Shown: piece by piece, positions 15,473 through 24,575 of the stretch | Layout: the number at the start of each line of letters is the position of its first letter | Position numbering within the stretch: the first letter of the stretch is position 1 | Source of the DNA: DATIKM01 sp035477595 | GTDB taxonomy: Bacteria; Armatimonadota; Chthonomonadetes; Chthonomonadales; CAJBBX01 | Reading direction: 5' to 3' | DNA: 41,918 nt | Assembly: GCA_035477595.1 (NCBI GenBank) | Contig: DATIKM010000006.1 | Span: forward strand, 1-41,918 | Translations under genes and position numbers: made by a program | Notes under the pieces: generated by a model | What the model saw: only the letters and a program-made list of their open reading frames with translations | Databases searched by the model: none | Told to the model about the DNA's origin: nothing

Positions 15473-15925
15473 CTAGCCCTGCAGCAGCGGATCCGGCTCA
15501 ACGGAGAACAGCCGGTGGCCGTATTCGACCGGCATGCCGTCCTCGACGAACGCCTCGATCACGACGCCCCCTTCTTCCGCCCGCACGTCGTTCATCAGCC
15601 TCATCGACTCGATGGCCCCGACCACCTGGCCTGGACGCACCCGCGACCCCGCCCCTATCGCCGGGTCGGTCCGGTGGAACACGCCCACCATCGGCGCGGT
15701 GATCACGTAACAGGCGACGGAGGCGCCGGCCTCTTCTGCGGCGGATGGCGGCCCCTCCATCGCCCCGGCGGCCCCTGCGGGCCCGGCGGTCTGTGCGGCA
15801 GGGAGCGCGCGGGCCACCTCGAAGCGGCGCACGGTCACGCGGCGATCACCGTTCTCCACGATGACTTCGGACACGTCGGCCTGAGCGACCAGGTCAACCA
15901 GTTTCTCGATGTCGTCAATACGCAT
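15473..15925 (-). CDS. accB: Biotin carboxyl carrier protein homologue with Arg at the biotinylation site
   Basis: 150 residues. The N-terminal RIDDIEKLVDLVAQADVSEV segment and an Ala/Gly/Pro linker (about residues 40-75) precede the biotinyl domain: ITAPMVGVFHRTDP, then VRPGQVVGAIESMRLMNDV, GGVVIEAFVEDGMPVEYGH and LFSVEP. In BCCPs the biotin is attached to Lys of (A/S)MKM or MKLMN; here residue 109 is Arg (codon AGG at 15601-15599 on the minus strand) in ESMRLMN. All other features of the domain are intact. As written it could not accept biotin in the normal way. It may be a true loss, a one-base error (AAG to AGG) or a non-canonical carrier. ATG 15925 has GAGGTG upstream. It lies in the usual efp-accB-accC order. 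Confidence 0.85.
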   Translation of the reverse strand: MRIDDIEKLVDLVAQADVSEVIVENGDRRVTVRRFEVARALPAAQTAGPAGAAGAMEGPPSAAEEAGASVACYVITAPMVGVFHRTDPAIGAGSRVRPGQVVGAIESMRLMNDVRAEEGGVVIEAFVEDGMPVEYGHRLFSVEPDPLLQG

Positions 15926-15978
15926 GGGCACCTCAGCGGCCCCGGTCGGCCGCGGTGTAGACCTCGGTGCGGCTTCGG

Positions 15979-17229
15979 TCAGACCTTCAGCCGGAAGGAG
16001 GTGTACTCCAAGAACCGCAGCACCATGGTGGTCGCGATCACTACCAGGCAGGCCATTAGCACATACTGCGCCGATGCCGGCACCGCGGTGCCGAAACCGA
16101 CCTCACGTATATTGGGGTCCAGCGAGAGGCGGGCCATCACACGGTCCGCGCCTTCGAGGAGGGACCCGAGCGTGCCCTTGATGTCGCGGAAGTACAGGGC
16201 TGCGACGCCGGGCACCAGGAGCACGCAGAGCGGGGCCAGGAACTGGTACTTCAGCCGCTGGTGCTCCATGAAGATGACGCAGTGGCGACATCGCTCGCGT
16301 TTCACCTCGATCGACAGGCTGGGGTTCGACGGAATCCGGACGTCCTTCGGCGCAATACGAAGCGGCGTCGTGCGGGAGACCACGGGCCGCGCCTGCTGCG
16401 TGACATCCTGGCCGATCGCGGGCTCCTCGGCCGCTTCCGTGAGAGGCTGGACATTCGGCCGGTACGACGGGCGCTCACCCTCCCAGTCAGGGAATAGGCG
16501 CGCCAAGGAGGTGCGGATCGCGTTCTCCTCGCACATGCACCCCACGCGCTCCTGCCAGCAGCGCCTTCGCGCGTAGAAGATCGGGCACCGCAACCGGTAG
16601 TACTCGCGGCAGTAGGAGAGCTGCCAGCACTTGGCGAACATGCCGATCCAGGCGGACGGCGGCGCCTGCTCCTCGTCGGCGGCGCTGCCGTATCGCATGC
16701 CTGCCCGATCGTCCTCGCGGCGGCGGGAGCGCTCGACGACGAGTACGTAGAGGTCGCGGAGCAGGAACAGGCCGCCCGGCACCATGGCGATCAGGCCCAG
16801 CACTCGCAGGGCGTTGTAGATTGCCATCGCGCCCTGGTTGTTCTGCTGAGACCACCCCGCGGGTTGCCCGGCAATCTGCTCCAGAAGGATCGGGAAGCCG
16901 AAGTAGAGCGCCGCGCCGACCATTGCCAGCGTCAGGCCCAGGGACGGCTCGTCGTACCACTGAATGCAGAGCGTGACGATGATGAGCGTGACGCAGAGGT
17001 TCAGCCACAGAATGGCCTGCTGCAGAATCGCGAGGGTGTCGCGCTGCTGTTGCGCGGTCATCGAGGTCCACTGCGTGAGGGCGCCGAACGCGAGATGGTA
17101 CAGCAGGTAGGCCACGATTATGGTGGCGAGGAATGCGCTCAACTGCAGGATACGCCGGTTCCAGTCCATCAGGGCCTGCTGGAGGCGCAGCCGCGGGTGG
17201 ACGGGGGCTGGCCGCTGTGCGTAGGACAC
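15979..17229 (-). CDS. Multi-pass membrane protein with a Cys cluster, function unknown
   Basis: 416 residues. About four transmembrane helices lie in the first 165 residues (near 27-50, 70-93, 98-117 and 139-160). A cytoplasmic-looking part follows, with a dense Cys cluster (CWQLSYC, CREYYRLRCP, RRRCWQERVGCMC) and later CRHC: eight Cys in all, suggesting zinc or Fe-S binding. Two further helices close the protein (about 325-345 and 385-405). GTG 17229 is preceded by GGAGGTG at a good distance. It sits between efp and accB, 18 bases after efp, so it is surely co-transcribed. I do not recognise the family. A redox or metal sensor in the membrane is one guess; nothing shows it. Confidence 0.7.
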   Translation of the reverse strand: MSYAQRPAPVHPRLRLQQALMDWNRRILQLSAFLATIIVAYLLYHLAFGALTQWTSMTAQQQRDTLAILQQAILWLNLCVTLIIVTLCIQWYDEPSLGLTLAMVGAALYFGFPILLEQIAGQPAGWSQQNNQGAMAIYNALRVLGLIAMVPGGLFLLRDLYVLVVERSRRREDDRAGMRYGSAADEEQAPPSAWIGMFAKCWQLSYCREYYRLRCPIFYARRRCWQERVGCMCEENAIRTSLARLFPDWEGERPSYRPNVQPLTEAAEEPAIGQDVTQQARPVVSRTTPLRIAPKDVRIPSNPSLSIEVKRERCRHCVIFMEHQRLKYQFLAPLCVLLVPGVAALYFRDIKGTLGSLLEGADRVMARLSLDPNIREVGFGTAVPASAQYVLMACLVVIATTMVLRFLEYTSFRLKV

Positions 17230-17247
17230 GGGGCACCTCCAGCGTGG

Positions 17248-17808
17248 CTACTTGGCGCGCTCCAGATACGTGTCGGTTCGGGTGTCCACCTTGACGCGGT
17301 CGCCAGCGTCTATGAAGAAGGGCACCTGGATCACCGCACCGGTCTCCAGCGTGGCGGGCTTCGATCCGCCCGAGGCCGTGTCGCCGCGTACACCGGGGTC
17401 CGTCTCGGCCACCACCAGCTCCACGAAGAACGGGACCTCGACGCCGATGATGGTGCCGCCGTGGTCCACGACCACGACTTCCATCCCGTCCTTGAGGTAC
17501 TTTACCGGGCTCCCGATGGCAGACCCTGACACGCTGATCTGCTCGTAGGTCTGGGTGTCCATCAGGCAATACTCGCCGTCCTGCGCGTACAGGTACTGCA
17601 TGGGACGCCGGTCGAGACGCGCCTGTTCCATGCGCTCGCCCGCGCGGAAGGTCTTCTCGATGACGGCGCCCGTGCGCGCATTTCTGAGGCGCGTCCGAAC
17701 AAACGCTCCGCCTTTGCCGGGCTTCACGTGCTGAAACTCGACGATGGTGAAGATGTCGTTGTCCTGCACGATGGACAGGCCGTTGCGGAAGTCGCTCGTG
17801 TCGATCAA
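17248..17808 (-). CDS. efp: Elongation factor P
   Basis: Relieves ribosome stalling at polyproline stretches. 186 residues. Domain I shows DTSDFRNGLSIVQDND, then VEFQHVKPGKGGAFVRTRL with the modified-Lys tip (KPGKG), and the three-domain core continues with YLYAQDGEYCLMDTQTYEQI and VELVVAETDPGVRGDT, ending QVPFFIDAGDRVKVDTRT. The start is TTG 17808 (IDTSDF...), which matches family N-termini; upstream frames add unrelated residues. AGGAGG lies 12 bases upstream, a little far. It is first in the unit with the Cys-rich membrane protein, accB, the pseudopilin and accC; efp next to accB-accC is a known conserved order in bacteria. Confidence 0.95.
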   Translation of the reverse strand: MIDTSDFRNGLSIVQDNDIFTIVEFQHVKPGKGGAFVRTRLRNARTGAVIEKTFRAGERMEQARLDRRPMQYLYAQDGEYCLMDTQTYEQISVSGSAIGSPVKYLKDGMEVVVVDHGGTIIGVEVPFFVELVVAETDPGVRGDTASGGSKPATLETGAVIQVPFFIDAGDRVKVDTRTDTYLERAK

Positions 17809-17859
17809 GGGTGTGTGGCGCCTCCTCCGGAGTCGGGGCCGGGAACGGCCGCAGTCGTG

Positions 17860-17868
17860 ATTATAGCA
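17860..17868 (-). promoter_or_regulatory. Extended -10 promoter upstream of efp
   Basis: TGCTATAAT on the minus strand matches the extended -10 form (TGn plus TATAAT). No good -35 box is seen 17 bases upstream, which is acceptable for this promoter class. Predicted start near 17853, about 45 bases before the efp TTG. Confidence 0.6.
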
Positions 17869-18010
17869 CAGGGCTCTGGCCCACAGGGCGGCCGGCCGGA
17901 CCGCCCCCTGGGTGACAGGACAACGCGCCTTGGCGGCGAAATAGGCGCCGGTGAGAAGCACCCCAGGTGGGTTGCGCGCCTCCAGGCGCCGCGATCGGGG
18001 AGGTCGACCG

Positions 18011-19330
18011 ATGCGCTGGGTCAGTCTGCTGCTGGTTGTGGTCGTGGTCGCGGCAGGATGCAGTCAAGGACGGAACGCGACGTCGCGCGGCGGGGCCTCC
18101 GAGCTGGAGGTGGCGGTGTTCAAGGGCGGATACGGGATCGACTTCTTCGAGACGGCGGCTCGTGAGTACGAGGCGGCACACCCCGGCGTGAGGATCAAGG
18201 TGTGGGGCAGCCCGCGCGTCTGGGAGCAGCTCCGCCCGCGGTTCGTCGCCGGTTCCCCACCGGACCTGTGCTATCCCGGCTGGGGTCTCGACCACTGGTC
18301 GCTCGTCTACGACAAGCAGGTGATCCCACTGGACGAGTACCTCGACGGTCCCGCCGAGGGGGGGCATGGAACCTGGCGCGACGCCTTCGAACCTGCGCTC
18401 CTGCGGCTCGGGCAGCATGAGGGCAGGAGCTACATGCTGCCGCACTTCTACAGCATCAACGGCTGGTGGTTCAACCGTTACCTGTTCGAGAAGCACGGCT
18501 GGAAGGCACCGCGCACGTGGTCGGAGCTCATCGAGCTCTGCGAGAGGATCAAGGCCGCCGGCATCGCTCCGATCACGTTCCAGGGCAAGTATCCCGCCTA
18601 CGCCGTCGGCGGGTTCCTGTTGCCGTGGGCGGCCAGCGCCGGCGGCCAGAAGGCCGTAGACGACGCTCAGAGCCTCGTGCCGGGCGCGTGGAAGTCACCG
18701 GCGATGCTCGATGCCGCGCGACGGATCAAGGAGCTGCGCGACCGGGGCTTCCTGCAGGCGGGCGCCAACGGAATGAGCCACACCGAGGCGCAGATGGAGT
18801 TCGTGCAGGGCCGCGCAGCGATGATCCCGTGCGGCACGTGGCTGCACTCCGAGATGCGAAACCAGCTGCCGCCGACGGGGTTCGAGCTGCGCTTCTTCCT
18901 GCCTCCGGTCATCGATGGCGGCAAGGGTGATGCGACTGCTGTGTCTATCGGCATCGAGCCCTGGATGGTCCCCGCGAAGGGCAAGCAGCGCGAGCACGCG
19001 ATCGGCTACTTCCGGTACCTCACGTCGCTGCCCAAGGCGAAGGAGTTCGTGGAGCAGAAGGGCACGCTCATGTCCATCGAGGGCAGCGACCAGGCGAAGC
19101 TCCCGCCCCACCTTGTCGGCGCTGCCGACGCGTTCCGGCGCGCGCAGACCGTGTGGTCGGTGGAGTACGTGCAGTGGTACCCGAAGCTGGGCACGGCGAC
19201 GCAGAACGCGATGGCAGCGCTGATGAACGGGACGATCACGCCAGAGGTCTTCTGCCAGCGCTGCGAGGACGCGGCGGAGCAGGCCCGCAACGACGCCACG
19301 TTGCCCAAGCGCCGCGTCGCGCGGGACTGA
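18011..19330 (+). CDS. Sugar ABC transporter substrate-binding lipoprotein (family 1)
   Basis: 439 residues. Lipoprotein signal LLLVVVVVAAGC with lipidation Cys17. The mature part is a CUT1-type solute-binding protein: FETAAREYEAAHPGVRIKV, DLCYPGWG, YDKQVIPLDEYLD, SYMLPHFYSINGWWFNRYLF, KAPRTWSELIELCERIKAAG and QGRAAMIPCGTWLHSEM, with PWMVPAKGKQ near the end. It binds an oligosaccharide outside the membrane and feeds the two permeases that follow. The start at 18011 is set by GGGGAGG 7 bases upstream. The next genes (two permeases and a GH172-type enzyme) suggest a fructan or arabinan-type oligosaccharide, but that is inference. Confidence 0.9.
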   Translation: MRWVSLLLVVVVVAAGCSQGRNATSRGGASELEVAVFKGGYGIDFFETAAREYEAAHPGVRIKVWGSPRVWEQLRPRFVAGSPPDLCYPGWGLDHWSLVYDKQVIPLDEYLDGPAEGGHGTWRDAFEPALLRLGQHEGRSYMLPHFYSINGWWFNRYLFEKHGWKAPRTWSELIELCERIKAAGIAPITFQGKYPAYAVGGFLLPWAASAGGQKAVDDAQSLVPGAWKSPAMLDAARRIKELRDRGFLQAGANGMSHTEAQMEFVQGRAAMIPCGTWLHSEMRNQLPPTGFELRFFLPPVIDGGKGDATAVSIGIEPWMVPAKGKQREHAIGYFRYLTSLPKAKEFVEQKGTLMSIEGSDQAKLPPHLVGAADAFRRAQTVWSVEYVQWYPKLGTATQNAMAALMNGTITPEVFCQRCEDAAEQARNDATLPKRRVARD

Positions 19331-19352
19331 GCAGCGTTGGAGAAGGGCTGCC

Positions 19353-20267
19353 GTGGTCCGCGCTGAGGCGCCAGTTCGCGCTCGGGGTGTGCAGCGCGCG
19401 GCGTTCATCGCCGCGTTCCTGCTGCCTGCGGTAGCGCTCTACGCGGTCTTCGTCCTCTGGCCGTTGGCGCAGGCGTTCGTCCTCTCGCTCTATCGATGGC
19501 GCGGCGTTTCCCCGGAGCGCACGTTCATCGGTTTTGGCAACTACGCTCAGCTCGCGTCGGACCCCATCTTTGCGCGTGCTCTGGCGCACAACCTCGCGCT
19601 GCTGCTGGTGGGCGGCGCGGTCATTGTCTGCATCGCCATCGGGGTGTCCCACGCCATCCACACCGAGGGCCGCGCGGCCCGGGCCCTGCGAGCCGTGTAC
19701 CTGTTCCCCCAGGTCATCTCGATGGTGGTTGTCGCGGTGCTGTGGTCGTTCGTCTACAACCCCTCCTTCGGCGTGCTGAACGGGTCGCTGCGTGCGGCTG
19801 GCCTGGAGGGGTGGGCGCTTGACTGGCTGGGCTCGCCGTCGACGGCGCTGCCCGCGGTGGGCGTCGTGTTCGTGTGGCACGCGCTTGGCTTCCACATCAT
19901 GCTGCTCTCGGCGGGGCTGCGCACCATCCCCGTCGAGGTGTCCGAAGCTGCCGCCCTCGATGGCGCCTCCGGGCTTCGGCGCCTGGGGTCGGTGACGCTG
20001 CCGATGCTCTGGCCGGTCCTCCGCGTCTCGATGGTCTACCTGGTGATCGGTGCCCTCAACACCTTCGCGCTGGTCTACCTGATGACCGTGGGAGGGCCAG
20101 ATCGCAGCACCGAGGTGATGCTGACCTATCTCTACGAGCAGGGGTTCAAGCACAGCGAGTTCGGGTATGCGACCGCGCTCGCGGTCGCCAACTTCGGCAT
20201 CGTCATGCTCCTCTCGGGGGTGGTGATGGCCGCGATGCGCCGTGACCCGACGGAGGGACGCGCGTGA
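19353..20267 (+). CDS. Sugar ABC transporter permease (MalF/UgpA type)
   Basis: 304 residues from GTG 19353. Six membrane segments; the conserved EAA loop reads EVSEAAALDGASGLRRLGSV before TLPML, and the segment WRGVSPERTFIGFGNYAQL is typical of MalF/UgpA-like CUT1 permeases. It works with the permease that overlaps its stop by 4 bases and with the upstream binding lipoprotein. No ATP-binding gene is present in the cluster, so it presumably borrows a shared MsmK/UgpC-like ATPase encoded elsewhere. Confidence 0.92.
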   Translation: MVRAEAPVRARGVQRAAFIAAFLLPAVALYAVFVLWPLAQAFVLSLYRWRGVSPERTFIGFGNYAQLASDPIFARALAHNLALLLVGGAVIVCIAIGVSHAIHTEGRAARALRAVYLFPQVISMVVVAVLWSFVYNPSFGVLNGSLRAAGLEGWALDWLGSPSTALPAVGVVFVWHALGFHIMLLSAGLRTIPVEVSEAAALDGASGLRRLGSVTLPMLWPVLRVSMVYLVIGALNTFALVYLMTVGGPDRSTEVMLTYLYEQGFKHSEFGYATALAVANFGIVMLLSGVVMAAMRRDPTEGRA

Positions 20268-21118
20268 TCGGCGCTCGCGCTCGCTCGCTCGTACGGCTCG
20301 TCGGCGCGGGCCTGGTGACGGCGCTCCTAGCGGGCTTCGCCCTCACGGTGATACTGCCACTCGTCTGGATGGTGCTGACATCGCTCAAGTCGAGCCACGA
20401 GATATTCGCGTCGCCGTGGGGACTGCCGGAATCGCCGCGCTGGGGCAACTACGTCAAGGCGTGGCAGGAAGCGGGCATCGCCAGGTGCTTCGGCAACAGC
20501 GTCATCGTAACACTGGCCACGCTGGGGGTCCTGCTGCCTGTGGGGGCGATGGCAGCCTACGTGCTCGCGCGCTACCCCTTCCGCGGCGCGAAGTGGGTGT
20601 TCGGCGCCTTCCTGGGGGGCATGACCTTCCCGCTCTTCCTCACGATCGTTCCGCTCTTCATGCTGCTGGCCGACTTCGGTCTCATCGACTCGCTAGGCGG
20701 TATAGTGCTGGTCTACATCGCGTACTCCCTTCCGTTCACCGTGTTCGTGCTGACAGGTTTTTTCCGGACGCTGCCTGCCGATCTCCTCGAGGCGGCGATG
20801 ATCGATGGTTGCAGCCATGCTGCCGCCTTCTGGCGCGTAATGCTGCCGCTGGTGAAGCCCGGGCTCATCGTTGTGGGTATCTTCAATGCAATTGGGCTCT
20901 GGAACGAGTACCCGCTGGCGCTCGTGCTGCTGTCAAGCGACGAAGTGCGCACGCTTCCACTGGGCGTCGCCAACCTGATGATGGTGGAGCACTACCAGAG
21001 CGACTGGGGCGCCCTGTTCGCGGGGCTGGTGATAGTGATGGGCCCGGTGCTGGCGCTCTACTGGGTGTTCCGCGACCGCATCCACGACACCATGGTGGCG
21101 GGCGCTCTGAAAGGCTGA
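20264..21118 (+). CDS. Sugar ABC transporter permease (MalG/UgpE type)
   Basis: 284 residues. Starts GTG 20264, overlapping the previous stop, so it is translationally coupled. Six helices; TSLKSSHEIFASPWGLPE is the usual MalG/UgpE periplasmic start, and the EAA loop reads LLEAAMIDGCSHAAAFWRVM with LPLVKPG next. The pair with the preceding gene forms the channel of a CUT1 importer. Confidence 0.92.
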   Translation: MIGARARSLVRLVGAGLVTALLAGFALTVILPLVWMVLTSLKSSHEIFASPWGLPESPRWGNYVKAWQEAGIARCFGNSVIVTLATLGVLLPVGAMAAYVLARYPFRGAKWVFGAFLGGMTFPLFLTIVPLFMLLADFGLIDSLGGIVLVYIAYSLPFTVFVLTGFFRTLPADLLEAAMIDGCSHAAAFWRVMLPLVKPGLIVVGIFNAIGLWNEYPLALVLLSSDEVRTLPLGVANLMMVEHYQSDWGALFAGLVIVMGPVLALYWVFRDRIHDTMVAGALKG

Positions 21119-21282
21119 CCCGACGGGGACAGCCTCTCCTGGGGCCCTGATGGTCTGAGCCGCGCTGCCTCTCCGGCAACCGCTGCTGGCGCACACGCGA
21201 GGCCGCCTGTCTGACCGCGCCAACGCTTGTCACACGATCGGCTGGCGGATTGACGCCAGCGACCACCAAAGGAGCGCCCCCT

Positions 21283-22386
<1,104 letters not shown>

Positions 22387-22406
22387 GAGTCTCGCCGTCG
22401 TCGCGT

Positions 22407-22442
22407 CACGGGTCCTCCGGTCCGCGGATCGGCGGGCCCGTG
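22407..22442 (+). terminator. Possible hairpin after the sugar importer cluster
   Basis: CACGGG (22407-22412) pairs with CCCGTG (22437-22442), with further GC-rich pairing inside. No T-run follows, so it is at best a weak or factor-dependent terminator. Confidence 0.25.
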
Positions 22443-22617
22443 CCGCGAGTCGGCTCTCCGTTGTCCGGCGCCGCTGACCGATACTACAGGTGGAGCCCGC
22501 AGACCGAACGCCAGCCAAGGCCCTGGCTCACTTACCACTGCGACAGAAGGAGGATCAGCGCGGCAGCCCTGGGGCGGCCGCAACGCAAGCTCCAGCAACT
22601 TATCCGGGAGGACGACC

Positions 22618-22917
22618 ATGAGGGTCGTTGGACGCATGCGCCGCGCCATTGGAAGGCTCGGGCGCTACCACCGCCTCCCGCGCGTGCACAGCCGCCACGG
22701 CGGCGGGCCGACGGCCCGCCACACGTTCGCCATGGCGCACTGGCCGCGATCGGCGGTGGTGATGGAGGTGAAGGTCACGCGCGGCACACCCGCGCGAACG
22801 ACAGTCGTGCCGGGCCCCGCAGGTGACGCCGCATCGCTCTCGACGTGCACCAGCCCTGGTCGGCCGCCCGTCCGGTGGCGAGCCTCTGTCGCCTGCCTTG
22901 CGGAGGTGGCTCCATGA
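22618..22917 (+). CDS. Small basic protein of unknown function, coupled to a GT9-like gene
   Basis: 99 residues. GGGAGG 6 bases before ATG 22618, codons with strong G/C third-base preference, and a 4-base ATGA overlap with the next gene all support translation. The protein is Arg/His-rich at the N-terminus (MRVVGRMRRAIGRLGRYHRL) with no recognised domain, no signal peptide and no membrane helix. It could be a short upstream ORF that couples ribosomes to the glycosyltransferase. Confidence 0.5.
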   Translation: MRVVGRMRRAIGRLGRYHRLPRVHSRHGGGPTARHTFAMAHWPRSAVVMEVKVTRGTPARTTVVPGPAGDAASLSTCTSPGRPPVRWRASVACLAEVAP

Positions 22918-23807
22918 ACAAGGCCACCGCCCAGCGAGCGCGGCTCAAATCACTCGGGCGCCAGGCGCACCTCGTGCTTGCTCACGGGCGGCCAGAAGTC
23001 GTTGTCACGACGCCTGGCACCGTGGAAGACGACCTTCTCGGCACTGCCGTCTGCCGCGCGCTCCGCGAGCGCGGCCAGCGCGGCATCTGGGTGACGACGG
23101 ACCACCCCGACCTCTTCAGGGCGAGCCCAGACGTGGACGGCGCGGTGCCGCGCACCGATGACGCCATGTCTGCTGCGCGTCGTTGCGGCGCCAGCGTCCT
23201 GAGCCTCGACCCGCGCGCGCCGTCGGCAGACGAGGAGCATGTTCTCGTTCTGTTGTGCCGTCAGGCAGGCCTCACAGGCGTCGTCAGGCCGCGGCCAACC
23301 GTCTATCTCAGACCGGACGACCTGGAAGGCGCGAGCCCCGAGGAGCGGCGTATCGCCGTCTGCTGCGCGGCCCCTGGCGAGAGGTCATCGGAGGCGACCC
23401 ATGCGATCAGCGCTGCCGCAGCGCTGCTCGGACACGGGTTCGACCTGCTCCAGATCGGAGATGTGGACGGTCCGGTCATCCCTGGCGCGAGGGACTGCCG
23501 GGGCCGGTTGTCGCCTCGGCAGGCGGCTGCGGCGCTGGCGCGCTGCAGCGCGCTGCTCGGGGTCGCCGGTCTGTGGATGCATCTCGCCCGGGCTGTGGAG
23601 TGCCCGGCCGTCATCGTCCATGGCGCCGGCGATGCCGACCCGCGCACGAGCTACCCGTGCAACGCGCAGGTGGAGGTCGGCGCCCGGGCGGTGCCGGACC
23701 CCGTGACCGTGGCGGCTGCTGTGCGACGCCTTGCAGCGCGCCCTCGCCAGCCGCTTGAGGTTGCCGCATTCGAGCTGCCCGGCGCCGCCGTCCCAGTCGC
23801 GGCGTAA
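22914..23807 (+). CDS. Glycosyltransferase family 9-like protein
   Basis: 297 residues; GGAGGTGG 6 bases before ATG 22914. The N-terminal half has the GT9 pattern DDLLGTAVCRALRERGQRGIW with VTTDHPDLF and ASPDVDGAV (compare 'GDvLl.tPvlraLre... nPdVDev'). The C-terminal half has the sugar-nucleotide side: GRLSPRQAAAALARCSALLG, then AGLWMHLARAVECPAVIVHG and GDADPRTSYPC, matching 'l..la.li..a.l.vg.DsG.mHlAaa.g.P.v.lfG...p'. Canonical GT9 proteins (heptosyltransferases) are a little longer. It probably acts in surface glycan assembly. The donor and acceptor are unknown; the usual Asp before Ser-Gly is replaced here by AG, so activity may be altered. Confidence 0.6.
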   Translation: MNKATAQRARLKSLGRQAHLVLAHGRPEVVVTTPGTVEDDLLGTAVCRALRERGQRGIWVTTDHPDLFRASPDVDGAVPRTDDAMSAARRCGASVLSLDPRAPSADEEHVLVLLCRQAGLTGVVRPRPTVYLRPDDLEGASPEERRIAVCCAAPGERSSEATHAISAAAALLGHGFDLLQIGDVDGPVIPGARDCRGRLSPRQAAAALARCSALLGVAGLWMHLARAVECPAVIVHGAGDADPRTSYPCNAQVEVGARAVPDPVTVAAAVRRLAARPRQPLEVAAFELPGAAVPVAA

Positions 23808-23815
23808 GCGACCTG

Positions 23816-23849
23816 AGCCCGGCGAGTGGCTCCCGCCGCTCGCCGGGCT
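23816..23849. promoter_or_regulatory. 11-bp perfect inverted repeat between GT9-like and NusG-like genes
   Basis: AGCCCGGCGAG (23816-23826) pairs perfectly with CTCGCCGGGCT (23839-23849) across a 12-base loop, starting 8 bases after the GT9-like stop. No T-tract follows, so as a terminator it would be weak; TATACT at 23849-23854 could be a -10 box. Confidence 0.5.
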
Positions 23850-23948
23850 ATACTGATGCCAGGCATGCTATGCGCCTCCTCCTGGAGCGCGCTCATCGCC
23901 GCCGCACCCGCGACCGGACCCGCCTCAGACACCCAGGGGGCGCACAGC

Positions 23949-24575
23949 GTGGCTTCGACGCCTACCAAACGCCTGACGCTTGACGCCGAGGGGCACCCGA
24001 TCCCTCCGCCCGAACCGGCGGTGTCCACTCCAGCCCCGTCTGAGCCTTGCGAGGGCGAGGCGGGCGAGTGGTACGCCATCTACACGCGCTGCCGGCACGA
24101 GGCGATCGTTGCTCGCCGGCTCCAGCAGAGCGGCCTCGCGTGCTACCTGCCTCTCAAGCGCGTATGGAGCACCCGCGTTGACCGGCGCAAGCAGATCGAC
24201 GTGCCGGCGGTGCCCGGCTACATCTTCCTGCGGTGCGTGCTGAGCCCAGATATCCGCTCTATGGTCAAGCGCGCGCCCGGAGTGGCGGCTCTCGTGTCGT
24301 CGGGCGGACAGCCGTGTCGCATCCCTGCGAGCCAGATCCGCACGCTCCAGATCGTCCTCGACGCTCGCGCCGACCTGAAGGAGCACCCCGCCTTCACCGC
24401 CGGCCAGCTCGTCTGCATCAGATCCGGGCCGATGAAAGGCGCGATTGGCATGCTGGTGCGCACCAATCCCGACCGGCGGCGGCTGGTGATTCGGATCGAC
24501 CACGTGGGCATGTCATTCTCTGTTGACCTTCACGAGGCGCATGTCGAGCCTGTCCCCGAGGCTGCGGCGGGTTAG
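23949..24575 (+). CDS. NusG-family transcription antiterminator (UpxY/LoaP-like)
   Basis: 208 residues from GTG 23949; longer starts (ATG 23856 or 23865) would add a weak signal-like stretch. The NGN domain begins EWYAIYTRCRHEAIVARRLQ and continues GLACYLPLKRVWSTRVDRR and VPAVPGYIFLRC, the classic NusG-paralogue pattern (WYa.yt...hE..v...L...gi....P......R.gr......plfpGYiFv). The C-terminal KOW region reads FTAGQLVCIRSGPMKGAIG. Paralogues of this kind (UpxY, LoaP, RfaH) travel with RNA polymerase and suppress termination in long polysaccharide or metabolite operons. A glycosyltransferase precedes it, but no long operon follows, so its target is unclear. Confidence 0.8.
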   Translation: MASTPTKRLTLDAEGHPIPPPEPAVSTPAPSEPCEGEAGEWYAIYTRCRHEAIVARRLQQSGLACYLPLKRVWSTRVDRRKQIDVPAVPGYIFLRCVLSPDIRSMVKRAPGVAALVSSGGQPCRIPASQIRTLQIVLDARADLKEHPAFTAGQLVCIRSGPMKGAIGMLVRTNPDRRRLVIRIDHVGMSFSVDLHEAHVEPVPEAAAG

